A stretch of DNA of 64,000 nt from the NCBI RefSeq assembly GCF_004011695.2, contig NC_082406.1:1674001-1738000 (forward strand). Direction: 5' to 3'. Origin of the DNA: Ascochyta rabiei. Its lineage: Eukaryota > Ascomycota > Dothideomycetes > Pleosporales > Didymellaceae. The notes beneath the pieces are model-generated. The model was not told the origin of the DNA, did not search any database, and worked only from the letters and a program-made list of their open reading frames with translations. This document shows, one piece after another, positions 34,953-45,644 of this stretch. The position numbers were made by a program, and so were the translations under genes. Each line of letters opens with the position of its first letter. The stretch's first letter is position 1.

Positions 34953-35686
34953 CTACTGGTTCATGCCGTCCTGCAACGCGAGGGCAAGTTCGCAGAAAGA
35001 TTCCAGGAGAGCGTACCGAAGTGCCACCCTGAGATACATATATAACCTCCAACCCCCCCCCCCCCTAAATGACGATCTTCCAGTTGTCGAGCAGGCTAGC
35101 GCTGCACTAAGTAGATATATATTTCTTACAGAGATGTAGAGCTCTGCATGGCGCCTCTCAGCCGCGCCATCCTCCTCACAGGCGGTGACTTGGTCCCTGT
35201 TCTTAGCACATACGGCGATGCGCCACCTGACGGTTGTTACGAGAGGTGCAAAGAGAAGAGCAACCAAGGCCCGGGCGAAGAAATGTATTCTGTGATCTCT
35301 TAAGAAGTGTATAGTTGTCTTGAATTAGCATTGTGCGTGAGATGCACAACCGCTCTGCTTTGGCAGATTGCGTAGCATACCTTGTTGTGGGACACTGGCG
35401 GTCGCAGCGGAGCTCATGGTTTCTGGTAACGAGTGATCTCGTACAGTCTCTTCGTCCACACACTCCGGACGAGTTGTAAAGCTACCTGTCTTATTAGTGC
35501 ACCCGCTTTGCCAAATGCTTATCCTCAAGGCGGGTCTTATCTAGCCGCTGTTCTTGCGGTCGTGCATGTTGTATGTTCCGTTGGTCGTGCTGGTGAGTTT
35601 GGAGTTTTTACCTTGGCAGGGACAATGCTTGTCAACAGAGCGAAGATAAGTGGGATGCGAATAGTGGCCGTGTATAGTTCCAACAT
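34953..35686 (-). CDS. doubtful small secreted protein gene
   Basis: This is a tentative model. An ATG at 35686 opens MLELYTATIRIPLIFALL, a good signal peptide, ending in AK before a GTAAAA donor (exon 35686-35612). A TAG acceptor keeps the frame into exon 35540-35381, which encodes a Thr/Ser-rich stretch with two cysteines (WQSGCTNKTGSFTTRPEC) and ends at a GTATGC donor. A third piece from 35296 would add a hydrophobic segment (ALVALLFAPLVTTV) followed by a charged one with two cysteines and might run to 34953, through a 13-C tract at 35053-35065. The two junctions agree in phase, but no family is recognised, the 3' end is unclear and chance is a real alternative. Confidence 0.25.
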
Positions 35687-36267
35687 GACAACAAGGTAGG
35701 CTGTCTAAAGAACTGAACAGTGCATGAAAGTTAGGATATAGTATGTGTGTTGAGCGATTGAACATGCGTTGGTGTTTTTGAGGATTCCGATTCCTTGCTT
35801 GACAACCGCTAGGTGTTTTGATCGATCTCACGAACTGATCTGCCACACTGCTATACCAGGGAATGTGACCATAAATATGTAATGTATGTTATGCTGGTTC
35901 TTTCGAGGTTCCTTGGCCATGGATGGCGCCTTGCGCGTAGGACACATTGTACCCAGATACCATAGACCTCAACTCTCAACTCGTACACAGTACCAGTATG
36001 CCTGTCAAGGTGCTCGGTCCCTTCTCCATAGCTGCGGCTGAGGCACCGACAGATTCACTGCCAAGAGGGTGTCGTGACAAGTATGCTGATCATGTTGAAA
36101 TCCATACACCCTGGTAAGGGTCTGTGGCCAGGAATCCATGGACGCGGACATGATGATGCACACAAAGCGACGGCAATCATGCCTGGACCGTTTTTCTGGA
36201 ATTTTGAAGGAATTATCGACCTGGAAAGGCGGTGCAACAGTGCCGCGGAGACGGTCTATCGACTTGC
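35687..36267. other. 581-bp interval without a supportable gene
   Basis: Downstream flank of the Zn2Cys6 gene (which ends at 36268) and upstream flank of the doubtful secreted gene. Of mixed composition; no repeat or RNA gene recognised. Confidence 0.4.
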
Positions 36268-38149
36268 TCAAATCACGTCCATGTGCAGCTCATCAGGCTT
36301 GCCATGGAGCCTGTCCTTTCTAACACCAAAAGCATTCCACAGATCAACCCCAACAACATGAGCGGGCCACTCTATCAGATACCAATTCTCAATACCGATC
36401 GCCATGGCTATGGCGGTGACAAAGTCAGCACCCAGGCCTTCCAGCCACCATACGTTACGTACTCGACCAGGCAGTACAGCATAATGTGCAAGGATAACAA
36501 GAGCATCGCGATCTTTGCTTTCGAGGAGCTTTATGAACTCACGCGATATGAGAGTCGACCATACAAAGATGGCACCACGGTCGGTAAGCACGCCCGTGGT
36601 GGTGTCGTCAATTGCGTAAGGAACCGCTGTCATTGGGGGGAATACTCCAGGGAGTGTGAGTTGCGACACCAATGCGTACGTCTGGCGCAAAAAAGCCAAT
36701 GCCTCGTTGAGATGATGACATTGCGGTTCCAAAGCCTTGTCTGTAGAGATCCAAAGTTCATCGATCTTGCGTAACCGTTCATCTTCGGCTTCTGCACGAG
36801 CAGTAGCTGGTGTGCATTTTTGTGGCCACCACTTGCGTGCCGCAACAGGATGCATTGCACCATTGACAACATGCTTCCAGCCACTCATCAACACGGTAAG
36901 TGGACCACGAAGACCCCAAACTGTCCGCAGGATGCAGGACATCATCTTATCGACCACGCCAGGGGGCGGTATAACGGTGCCGTAGGGTATGGTTTCGCGC
37001 AGTATCTCGATGTCAATAGCCGACGTGCGAAACAAGTACACAGCCGTTAGTGTTGAGCTTGCGAAGAGCGCTGCTGCATTTTCTGCTGTGATGTTCTCCA
37101 ATGCAGGGCGATATCGTATCAGGGCTTTGTTCATCCTTGATGCTGCCACAGCATTCATGCTAGTCTTCTGAATTCTGTCTTCATGAAGTCGACCAAGATG
37201 GAGTGATGCAACCGACAGCACACAGTTGACAAGGAACTCATGCGCATGTGCCATTTCCGGTATGCATGACTGCCAGGCGGCCTTCGCTGGGTCATCAGTG
37301 GCGAGTGTAAGACTAGTCGTGTATTCGTAATGGTACAAGACGTCTTGAAGCGAAGGGGGCAGAGGCTCCCTGATGCCTTTCCAGACGTCGTTGAGGCGAA
37401 GATATGGTGGAATGGAGACTGCATACTGTTCAAGTTCAGGACAGTAAAAAGGCGCCGAGTGTTGAGAACTCAATGAACCTTGAGACTTGAAGGCTCGCTC
37501 TGACGGAGGAACATCGCTTTGAAGTGGTGTTGGGCGATGAATCAGCTGAATGGCAGTCGATGGAGATGAAGACCGAAAGCTTTCTGGCTGTTCAATAGCA
37601 TCAGTAACAGCGATAGCTGTACTCGGCGGGGAGAGTGTATAAAGGCTAGAAGCTTCAGAGATGGGCGATGTCGAAGTGGCCGCCGATCTTGACGATGTGG
37701 GGCCTGTAAGTCGTGATGAGGGAACGAGAAGAAGGAAGCTACAGGTTTCGCTCTTCTTGTCGCAATTGGCACATGTTGGATGTTTGCCGTCACACTACAC
37801 GTGCTGTCAGCACTGAATGCACTGAAGAATATGTGCAGTTGCACTAGTCTCAGCAAGCACGCCCTCGATGGGTTCACGTATAAGTCACAACAATGAGTGA
37901 CACTCGGGGAGGTGCCTCATCCTACCGAGAATAACCTGCCGTGGTCTCACCCATCGATGCAACGGATTTAGTGTGCGTCGTTACGAGTACTCGCAGATGG
38001 GCACAAGTCAAATGGATACATGCATTGAGCGCGATAGACTGCGTGATTGGACGGATGAGATTAGTTTGGGGTATATGTACCTTTATTCGTCTTCTCTTGC
38101 ATTGGTGACAACCCAGTCTCGTCTTGTTGTGCGTTCTCCTGGTTGGCAT
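36268..38149 (-). CDS. Zn2Cys6 transcription factor, UPC2-like class
   Basis: Predicted 531 residues from exon 38149-38081 (23 codons) and exon 37794-36268. The zinc cluster is built across the splice junction: GCHQCKRRRIK joins CDGKHPTCANCDKKSETC, giving the exact CxxC-x6-C-x6-CxxC-x6-C spacing. A Ser/Thr/Pro-rich linker follows. The C-terminal region is of the fungal-specific type found in sterol-uptake (UPC2-like) regulators, with MAHAHEFLVNCVLSVASLHL near residues 230-250. Such proteins bind CGG-type sites in the nucleus; targets are unknown here. The 286-nt intron is much longer than the window average and begins exactly between the third and fourth zinc ligand groups. Its flanks show no obvious partner genes; an RTA1-like gene lies about 1 kb upstream in the opposite direction. 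Confidence 0.88.
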
Positions 38150-39186
38150 TGCTCTCCTGATTTAGATGCCGCTAGTTGATACGGTTTACGGTGCGTGGAT
38201 CCACTTCGGACGGAATGCGGCGCATGGAGCAGTGCACCCGGCTTGCGCGCTTATGAGGTCTCGAGCTTTGTCAAGTTCAGAGAGAGGCTGTACGTGAAGG
38301 ACGCTGAATGCTCGCGTTCCATGTTAGGTGTAGAGTGGCACTTGCAATTGACGTTTTCCACGAGAGTTGATCGGCAAGGCCGGCACGCGTACTTAGAGCT
38401 TTGTGATTGGCTGACTCTAGGCTGTGTTCAAATCGTGTCGGCGTTGCGATGGAGCAGACTGAATGCCTCAGCAATCGTCCCCTAGAAGCTGCAGCCGATT
38501 GCCAAGATCGTCTGTAACATATAGTGTCCTTTCGAGGCTCATCAAGCCTGTCTCCATATCGACTTTCGCCATGTTCGACGCTTAGTCACTCTTCAACCTA
38601 TGTCGCTCCTTTGCATCAGGCTCAGCACACTGACCGAAATATCTCTCGCTGCCTACCCCAGAGTACACTGTAACATATGTCAAGCCTAGGAGAAGCCGAA
38701 AACGTCCAAACAACGTCTTACGTTGCTGGCCGTATTCGTATTTCGTACTTCGAGCGAAGACGGGACCCACCAACACGGGCCGTAGATCTACCGTAGGCGA
38801 GCATTGCAAGTTTGAACGAATGAAAGAAGGATTTACAGTGGAGCGTTTTAGCGCTGCATCGCCTAGTCTCATCCATCTATGCCAAGCAGCCGTATAGCGT
38901 ATACAACACACGTTCCATAGTAAAGGGGATCTGTTAGAGTAAACAGCACTGCGCCTCTACGCGGTAGTCGTTTGCCGAGAAAGCAATGTATATAGGAAGT
39001 TTCCGTTCCCTTGACTGTAAAACTTTTCTGGCCATACCTCCCGTTGTAATTGACGATTCTTTCCATCTTCGTAGCGCCTCCCACCCCGAATTTCCACACG
39101 GCGCGAAGCTTCTATAGTCTGTTCAGTCCCGAACAGGACTACGAACGTCCCACCGTGTCATCACTATCGTCGTTACCACCGCCGCC
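38150..39186. other. 1.04-kb divergent intergenic region
   Basis: Separates the Zn2Cys6 factor (minus) from the RTA1-like gene (plus) and so carries both promoters. Divergent placement of a regulator and a membrane protein can mean shared control, but no CGG-N-CCG pair stood out to me. No further gene or repeat is visible. Confidence 0.5.
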
Positions 39187-40059
39187 ATGGTTAACTCCGA
39201 GCCCGAACGCGCTTATGTTCTCTATCACTACCAGCCCTCGCTAGCTGCGGCGGCAGTATTCGTTGTTCTCTTCGCACTCACAACCGGTTTCCACATGTTC
39301 CAAACCTTCCAAAAGCGCTCCTGGTTCATGACACCCTTCATTATCGGCGGTCTCTTCCAGGCAATTGGCTACATTGGGCGAATCTTATCCTCGAGCGATC
39401 GCAACCGCCTCTCGCCTTTCATCATGCAGTCCCTACTTCTGCTTCTCGCGCCTGCGCTGTACGCGGCGTCCATTTACATGATCCTTGGCCGCCTCATCCT
39501 CCTGACGGGCGGCGAGAGATACTCGCTTGTACGCCGAACCTGGTTGACGAAGATCTTTGTCAGCGGAGACGTTATATCGTTCATGATGCAAGGAGCCGGC
39601 GGAGGCCTCATGGCTACCAGCGCATCAGGCATGGAGATGGGAGAAAAGATCATCATTGGTGGTCTCTGCGTGCAGATACTCTTCTTTGGACTGTTTTTCA
39701 TTACTTCAATCGCTTTCCAGATGCGGGGCAAGGAGTACCTCGCGACCGTGGACAGCAGCATTCCTTGGAAGAAGCACTTGTTTGCGCTTTACGCGACTTC
39801 CATCCTCATCTTGATCCGATCGCTCTTCAGGGTCATTGAGTATGCTCAGGGCAACTCAGGGTACTTGCTCAGGCATGAGGTATTCTTGTATGTCTTTGAC
39901 GCAGTGCTTATGTTTGCTGTTATGATCATCTTAAATGTTTCACACCCAGGAGATATTGCGTTGCTACTCAAGGGTCAGGGAAAAGAGCAACCACAAGAGT
40001 TCGAGATGTTGAGCGAAGATACGGCGGAGCGTGGTGTTACGGTCAAGCACGACCGATGA
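39187..40059 (+). CDS. RTA1-like seven-transmembrane protein
   Basis: Single-exon 290-residue membrane protein of the RTA1/RTM1/RSB1 family. Seven hydrophobic segments are visible, starting with SLAAAAVFVVLFALTTGFHM. Family marks are FIIGGLFQAIGYIGRILSS, the LLLLAPALYAASIYMILGRL segment, the SFMMQGAGGGLMA loop and the late RSLFRVIEYAQG followed by HEVFLYVFDAVLMF. RTA1-family proteins are linked to resistance against aminocholesterol and azole stress and to sphingoid-base export; the actual transported molecule here is unknown. The C-terminus is hydrophilic and likely cytosolic. The alkaline ceramidase that makes sphingoid bases lies 6 kb away, but nothing in the sequence ties the two together. 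Confidence 0.94.
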   Translation: MVNSEPERAYVLYHYQPSLAAAAVFVVLFALTTGFHMFQTFQKRSWFMTPFIIGGLFQAIGYIGRILSSSDRNRLSPFIMQSLLLLLAPALYAASIYMILGRLILLTGGERYSLVRRTWLTKIFVSGDVISFMMQGAGGGLMATSASGMEMGEKIIIGGLCVQILFFGLFFITSIAFQMRGKEYLATVDSSIPWKKHLFALYATSILILIRSLFRVIEYAQGNSGYLLRHEVFLYVFDAVLMFAVMIILNVSHPGDIALLLKGQGKEQPQEFEMLSEDTAERGVTVKHDR

Positions 40060-40711
40060 GATACTCGGGCGTTGCATTAGATGATTGTTTCCACTCCTGC
40101 GGTTCTGATTAGCAATTTCATCATGGCGTTTGAAGGCACTCATGTTGGGTGTGCAAAGTGTGCATATATGCATATGAACTTTGGCATGTTAGACGAATAG
40201 AGAATAGGAGACAATCAATGGTTGCCTCTTGGTAGCTTTTTGTTCCAGCTGTGAACAAACACCCGCACGCTGTAACAATGTGTACCTGATTGTGATCTGA
40301 TTACGCACAGTCTGGGTTTGTCAGCTCGCGACGCACACAACAAGAGCAGGTGCTCAACCCATCTGCAGCGCTTTGAAGGCGTTTAGATAATGTGCAAGCA
40401 TGCGCCTTCCGCGGAGCGCTTGTAAGAGCTCGTCGTGGCTTGCTTTGAACCGGTAGACCTCCTGTCGGCTCTTCGTCACGATTCGCACAGCGTAAAGGAC
40501 GTATTCCTGCTTCGTGTAGGGCAAGGCTGAGAAAGCCAAGTAATAAAGTGTATTCTGATCGGTACACTAGAAGGAGGGGTATCATACGATATGCTGTACT
40601 CGACTGCAAACGACAGTGAATAGAGAGTTTATAGTGCTGGAACAATTGGACACGACAAGGGTGGTCCTTGAGAGCACAGCGTGCACGAGTTATGAGCGAG
40701 TAAGGCTCTCC
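40060..40711. other. 652-bp convergent intergenic region
   Basis: Between the 3' ends of the RTA1-like gene and ORC1. On the minus strand at 40354-40539 there is a 60-codon open stretch of protein-like composition (for example YRFKASHDELLQALRG) without an ATG at its start or a clear upstream exon; I leave it uncalled. Confidence 0.4.
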
Positions 40712-43352
40712 TCACGATCCGAAGCCCATGCCCTTGACTGATTCGTCTTCGCCAAGCGCCAGACGAACCTCGTCCTCGCCAACACCGAGCCTTACACGAC
40801 CAACGCGCTCGCCATGTCGGGCTTCGATGCCTATGATGCCCGCTTCAGCGAGGTGTACGGCAGCGGAGGAGAGACCGAGGACTCTTGCAGCCTTGACTTT
40901 TGCGTGTTTCAATGCCATGTTGGCAGGCTCAGTATTCTTCGACGGAGTTGTTGACTGAACGTCGAAGGCGAAGCTACCGTTCATGCCTTCGGGCGCAAGA
41001 AGATAGTCGTGTACTGGCTGCAAGTGGCTCATAAAGCCCAGTTTCTTGACCTCATCTACGACGTCTCCGAGCACAGCCTCACCAATACCTGTCCGTCGTA
41101 TCCGTGCCAAGAGTGCAGCGAGGAACAACTTGGAAACCAGTGGCAGCGCTCGGAGCGCCTGCTGCAGGGGGCTGCTCGTGGCCTCGTTAATGGCCTGTCT
41201 GATCGTCGCGAGGGTGACAACACCCTTGTGTCGAGCCGCCGGCCCTCCACGTTTTATTACAGCGGCCTCCGATTTTTCGGTGACGTTCTGAGATCGGGAC
41301 GACTGAAGGGGTTGCGCTTTGTTATCACGACCGGTCCGACTTGGTGTTGAGGGCTGCGTTTGCGCCTCGTCGTCCTGATCTTGTGATGCGACTTCTGTTT
41401 CCGCGATTTCTACAGCGCGTCTGCAGATGTCCAAAGCGCGTCGGGCGTCGCCACTGACAGCTGCGACTTTACGGGCCGCGAACTGAACGGCGTCCGAGAG
41501 CACGATGTTACCTGGAACTCCCTCCAGGCGAGATTGGATGATTCGCATCAATTGGTCATGCGTGTACCCGGGGAAGGTGATTCGGGTTAGGCCTAGGGTA
41601 CAGGTGGGTTAGCCTTGCTCCAATAAGGTTTCCGCAGAATACCGGTGAACAGGGGTTCGCGAGACCATCACCAAACGGGACGTATTGGGCAGAGTCCACG
41701 CGGCGTTTGCGATCGGTACGGTTGGAGGGCAACTCGGGATTGCAGTCTGGGCTGCAACATTGCTGGGCCGCATTTGCAGGAAGGATTGCTGGTACATACC
41801 TAGTCGACTACTGATCTTGTTGCTCAGGGTGCGTTCCGGGAGATCCATGGTGTTTGCAACAGCCAAGACGACTAGCCTACTGTGCCGCAGCTGGGGCCAG
41901 TTGAAGAAATTATACATGACAGACTGGTTCTTGGTCACCAACTGGTCCAGTTCGTCCATCAAGACAACACATGGTACGCGGCGAGGGCTAGGCGCAGAGA
42001 ATTCGCGCTCCAGAAGTTCGAGTGCATGTGACGGACTGACTCTGTCGCCGCGAAGCGCCTGCCACAACAACGAGTACGATTGATGAGGATCTGTAACTTT
42101 CATGCCGTTAATCTCAACAAATATGAAGTCATCTAGCTCCTCGGCTTGAACTGAAGCGTGCAGCTGTGCTACGACCTCACGTACTGTGGCGGTTTTCCCA
42201 GTACCTGGAGTGCCCGAGATGTAAATGCACGAACCAGACCCATCGGTAATAGCTGCCTCCAGATGGCTGTAAACGGCTGAAAACTCCTCTTCACGACAAG
42301 GAAGTGCCGCTGGTACAGAGGAAACGTGGAGTTGAGTTCTTGCAATCTGAAACGGCGATGCTAAAGCTGAAGGTGAAAGCACTCGTGTACCAAGCGGGGT
42401 GAACTCCAACTGCTTCTTCAGCACAATTCGTTTATGTGAGGGAGTCAAGAACTTTCGGGCAGCCGGGCTCTTCCTTGATGAGGTGGGGGTGGTCGCGTTG
42501 TTCAATTTCCGGCGTTTCCGTGGTGTCTTCGGTGCACCATCGTCCTCAGATTCTTGTACTACAAAATTGTCCAGGTCTTCTTGGTGCTTTTTTGACCGAG
42601 AGGACCCTTTCCTCGTGGCCTTGGTCTGGCTCTCGACCAGCTCGACCAGCTCGAGGATATCATCAGCACCGTTGTAAACATCCTCCCACTTGAATTCTGG
42701 TGTGTATGTTGTTGTGCGGGTGTTGCAGCCTCTCCTGCACACAAAGATCTTGCCGTAGTCTCTCGAAGACTTCTTGATCTGGCCGGTGGGGTGCAGTTTC
42801 TGGAACTTATCGAGAGACATAATCTTCGCTGTACCGTTGATCGACGCAAGCGGATTGTCATCGAAGGTGGCTGATATGTAGAGTTCGTTCTGGCATCTGT
42901 CAGTGCTTTGTTTCAAGCTGAAGGTCCTCGTAGCGTACGTGTAAAAAGTCGGTGCGTTTCTTGTTCTTATTGCGTATCTCTTGTTCAGAGGAGAACCACA
43001 AGAATCTTGCCATCTTCTCCTTGTCTTGGTCATCCTCGTGAAAGTCGCAGATGATACCCACCCATGCTTGGTTTCCATCTGCCTTGAGCAAGACAGCGTC
43101 ACCAAGCTTGCATTGGAAGCTACCCATGCGCGCACCCACTATGCGCCTTGTCTGCTTCGTGGGCGCCAGCCTTCGTTTCCTGGGGGTGGCATCGTCGTGT
43201 ACGAGTGCCTGGTGAGTGCCTGCTTCTTCGTATATCCATTCCCATGGGTGGTCTTCGTAGCCAAGCTCGTCGTCGGAGTCTTCGCGCAGCACAGCACCAG
43301 CTGTGAGAAACTGCCGTGCTTTTTCAGCTCGTGAATGTTTTGTGGGAGTCAT
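40712..43352 (-). CDS. ORC1: origin recognition complex subunit 1
   Basis: Predicted 794 residues from exons 43352-42939, 42889-41800 and 41592-40712. The N-terminal part is a BAH domain (about residues 75-210, with DAVLLKADGNQAWVG and NELYISATFDDNPLASING across the first junction). A basic, disordered linker with phospho-site-like SP/TP motifs follows. The AAA+ module has Walker A GTPGTGKT near 364-371 and Walker B VVLMDELDQL with Asp450/Glu451, then SNKISSRLGLTRITFPGYT over the second junction. A winged-helix C-terminus ends the protein. ORC1 binds ATP and loads the MCM helicase at origins with CDC6. The Walker residues are intact. The second intron is 207 nt, four times the usual length here, and is open in frame for much of its length. 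Confidence 0.96.
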
Positions 43353-44034
43353 GAGCTGGCGTGGGTGGTTGCTGTTGACAGTGTTGTTGACAATGTTTAC
43401 GCTGACGTTGGATCGTCTAACGCGTCGCGTCTTGGCAGGTCAGACGCGCGCAAAGTGGTCGACACTCGAGATCTTCACTCGAGGTCCCGTCACATCAGCC
43501 ACCACCGTGCCTTGTTCGGTTTTACAACGTACAACAGCATCATCACTTCGCGTGTGCTGAATGCATGGTGATGAGATGAGGGGTGATGGTCATGTTCATT
43601 GGTTCTCGTATACTCCAGCGTGCGCACTGCAGCACTGGGTCTCTGCATCAACGTACTTTCCAAGCCTACTGCTGCTGGGTCCCCAGTCCCGAGCATTCCA
43701 CCTTCCACCTTCCACAAATACAGGAAACGCCAAACACCTAGTGTCCAGGGTCAAGCGAGGGACCTTGACCAAAACGACCACTCGCTGAAATGCTGTACAA
43801 AAAAAGGCTGATCACAAAAGAGCACCGAAGCACGGAGGCTCAGCGACGAAACAGAAACGAAGGTTCACAAGAGCCATGCTCAGATGGAGTGGAGTGAAAG
43901 CAGAGGCGGCGTCCGCGGCATCGAGTTTGGTGTGGTGGGATATGCGAACTCATCGTGCTCAAGTGGTGGCGTCTACCATGAGCTGTCAGCGAAGGCTCGT
44001 CGGAGGAACGACGGTGGTTTTAAGAGTCGGAGGC
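43353..44034. other. 682-bp region: ORC1 promoter and bZIP gene 3' flank
   Basis: Both neighbours are on the minus strand. The interval near 43410-43470 contains GACGCG and ACGCG-type motifs (for example AACGCGTCGCG at about 43419), which resemble the MCB element used by MBF for G1/S genes such as ORC1. That match is by eye and the orientation is palindromic; it fits the gene but is unproven. Confidence 0.45.
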
Positions 44035-44842
44035 TCATGCATAGTAGGGCTGGCGGCTGGGGAGCCTTACATGAGCATTGTGGTCTGCATATGCTTGAGG
44101 AGGTGGAATATCGATTCCGCCAATGGCTGCGTAACCAACGCCGAATGGGCTGAGGTCCTCCTCGGCGTAGTAATCGTTCTTTGTGCTGGGTACGAGGCTG
44201 GGCAAGGCTGTGGGGTAGGCCGAGGAAAACGGAGGGGGCAGGTAAGCATACGAGGACATGTCGTGTGTGAGTGTGGAAGGTATTGTGTGATAGGAGGCGT
44301 TTGTGGAGTATGGCACGGAGTATGCTACTGCATCTGGGGCCGGATAGGTTGAGGAGTACGATGCCACCGAGAAGGGCGGAGGGCTGGTGGAGAGCTGTCG
44401 GGTGTACTGGTGCGAAAACATACGATCCTCAGGAGGCGTGGTGTAGGAGGAATCCGAAGATGTTGGCGAGGGGAACTCGCGGCGCGGCGAGGTCTGGGGT
44501 CGTTGCAGCTCCGCGGGTCTCTGCTCAGGTGAAGCTGAGCTGGAGGCAGCACGACGCTCCTGCTACATGGTTAGCGTGCTGTTCCGGGCGGCACCATGTG
44601 CGGCTGAGGCGTGAACTCACAAGGTCTTCGAGCCTCTTCTTTAGCTTCTTGCGGTAGTTGCGTTGGGCAATTCGGTTTTGTATGCGCCTGCGCTCAGCAA
44701 GGTCCGAGATCTTGGTCCAGTCCTCGTTTGGATTTGCTGAAGCCGAGAAGGCCGAGGATGTGCCCGAGTATCTTGTGGTAGTGGATGTGGTGGTGGTGGG
44801 TGCGGCAGTGGCATACTGCTGGTAGGACTGATGTCTGTGCAT
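44035..44842 (-). CDS. bZIP-type transcription factor with a weak zipper
   Basis: Predicted 248 residues from exons 44842-44621 and 44559-44035. The ATG at 44842 is the first in frame; the frame is open upstream only through repeats lacking an ATG. After a Gln/Thr-rich start the basic region ERRRIQNRIAQRNYRKKLKK appears at about residues 51-70, with the N-x7-R signature. It is followed across the splice junction by RLEDLERRAASSS. Only two leucines follow before the sequence turns Ser/Pro-rich, so a regular leucine zipper of four or five heptads is missing. This ISDLAERRRIQNRIAQRNYR group is widespread in filamentous ascomycetes and several members steer secondary metabolism. The remainder is Pro/Tyr/Ser-rich, like an activation domain. 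Target genes are unknown. Confidence 0.87.
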
Positions 44843-44855
44843 GGTGGGGGGATGT

Positions 44856-45071
44856 GAAGCTGAAGCTGAAGCTGAAGCTGGAGCTGGAGCTGGAGCTGTA
44901 TGGGAAGCTGTGATGAAGCCACAGAAGCTGGTATGTTGACAGGTAGGCAGATAGGTAGGTAGGTATCCAGGTAGGTAGGCAAGTATCCAGGTAGGCAGGT
45001 ATCCAGGTAGGCAGGTATCCAGGCAGGTATCCAGGCAGGTATCCAGGCAGGTATCCAGGTAGGCAGGTATC
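44856..45071. repeat. two short tandem arrays in the bZIP gene leader
   Basis: At 44856-44898, directly before the bZIP ATG, GAAGCT is repeated about four times and then drifts to GAGCTG. At 44941-45071 a second array is built from 16-bp (AGGTAGGCAGGTATCC) and 12-bp (AGGCAGGTATCC) units in about nine copies. Both lie within 230 bp upstream of the start codon and so in the 5' UTR or core promoter. On the minus strand the frame stays open through both, but without an ATG. Confidence 0.9.
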
Positions 45072-45506
45072 AGCGGGATAGATGGTGCGAGGCTCAAAGC
45101 AGCCGGGAACCACGGTGTATTTATCTCGCTGTCAAAAGCGTCCGCAGTCGTTCAGGTGGAGCACAGACTGCCTAGTGGTGGTTCCCAGCTTCAGGCCCTC
45201 ACCTGCACCAAGGACTACTTGCGGCGGATACAACCCTGTCACTCACCGACAGGCAGCTTTGTAAATTTAGGATACCGCTAGACACAGGGCTTGTAGCGGG
45301 CCACTCAGCGCGCGGGAGAGTCGGGGGCCGTACGCATGGGCGGGCAGTAGAGCGCTTCTGCCATCGGTCTGCGTTTCGATACAGCGGTCAGTTCACTCGA
45401 CACTGCGCCGCCGCCCACTTGCTGCTGCACGGCTGCACCACCACCCAGCCCTACCGCGCTTGGCCAGCGTGCGTTTCGGGTCCGTCAGTATCTCCGTGTG
45501 CGCAGC

Positions 45507-45644
45507 GTGTGCAGTGTGCAGTGTGCAGTGTGCGAGAGTTGCTGGCCAACCTGTGGTCCGCTGCTGCTCTGATGGCGCCGCGAGCTGCCCTGCACAGCAG
45601 CAGCCAGCATCCAGCAGCCAGCAGCCAGCAGCCAGCAGCCAGCG
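45507..45644. repeat. two heptamer arrays (GTGTGCA; AGCAGCC)
   Basis: GTGTGCA is repeated almost four times at 45507-45533. About 60 bp on, an AGCAGCC-type heptamer runs for some six units at 45596-45644 with one variant unit. Both units are 7 bp, so the frame shifts every copy, which argues against coding. Confidence 0.85.

Noticed and set aside
31782..40059. Sphingolipid module joining the ceramidase and the RTA1-like gene
   Set aside because: They are 6 kb apart with unrelated genes between them, and the RTA1-like substrate is unknown.
40354..40539. 60-codon protein-like minus-strand stretch downstream of ORC1
   Set aside because: Composition looks coding, but it lacks an ATG and no upstream exon joins it in phase; too weak to list as a gene.
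44525..45097. 190-codon frame reading through the bZIP leader repeats
   Set aside because: There is no in-frame ATG before the bZIP start; the added part is translated tandem repeat (repeated YL and TCLD pieces).
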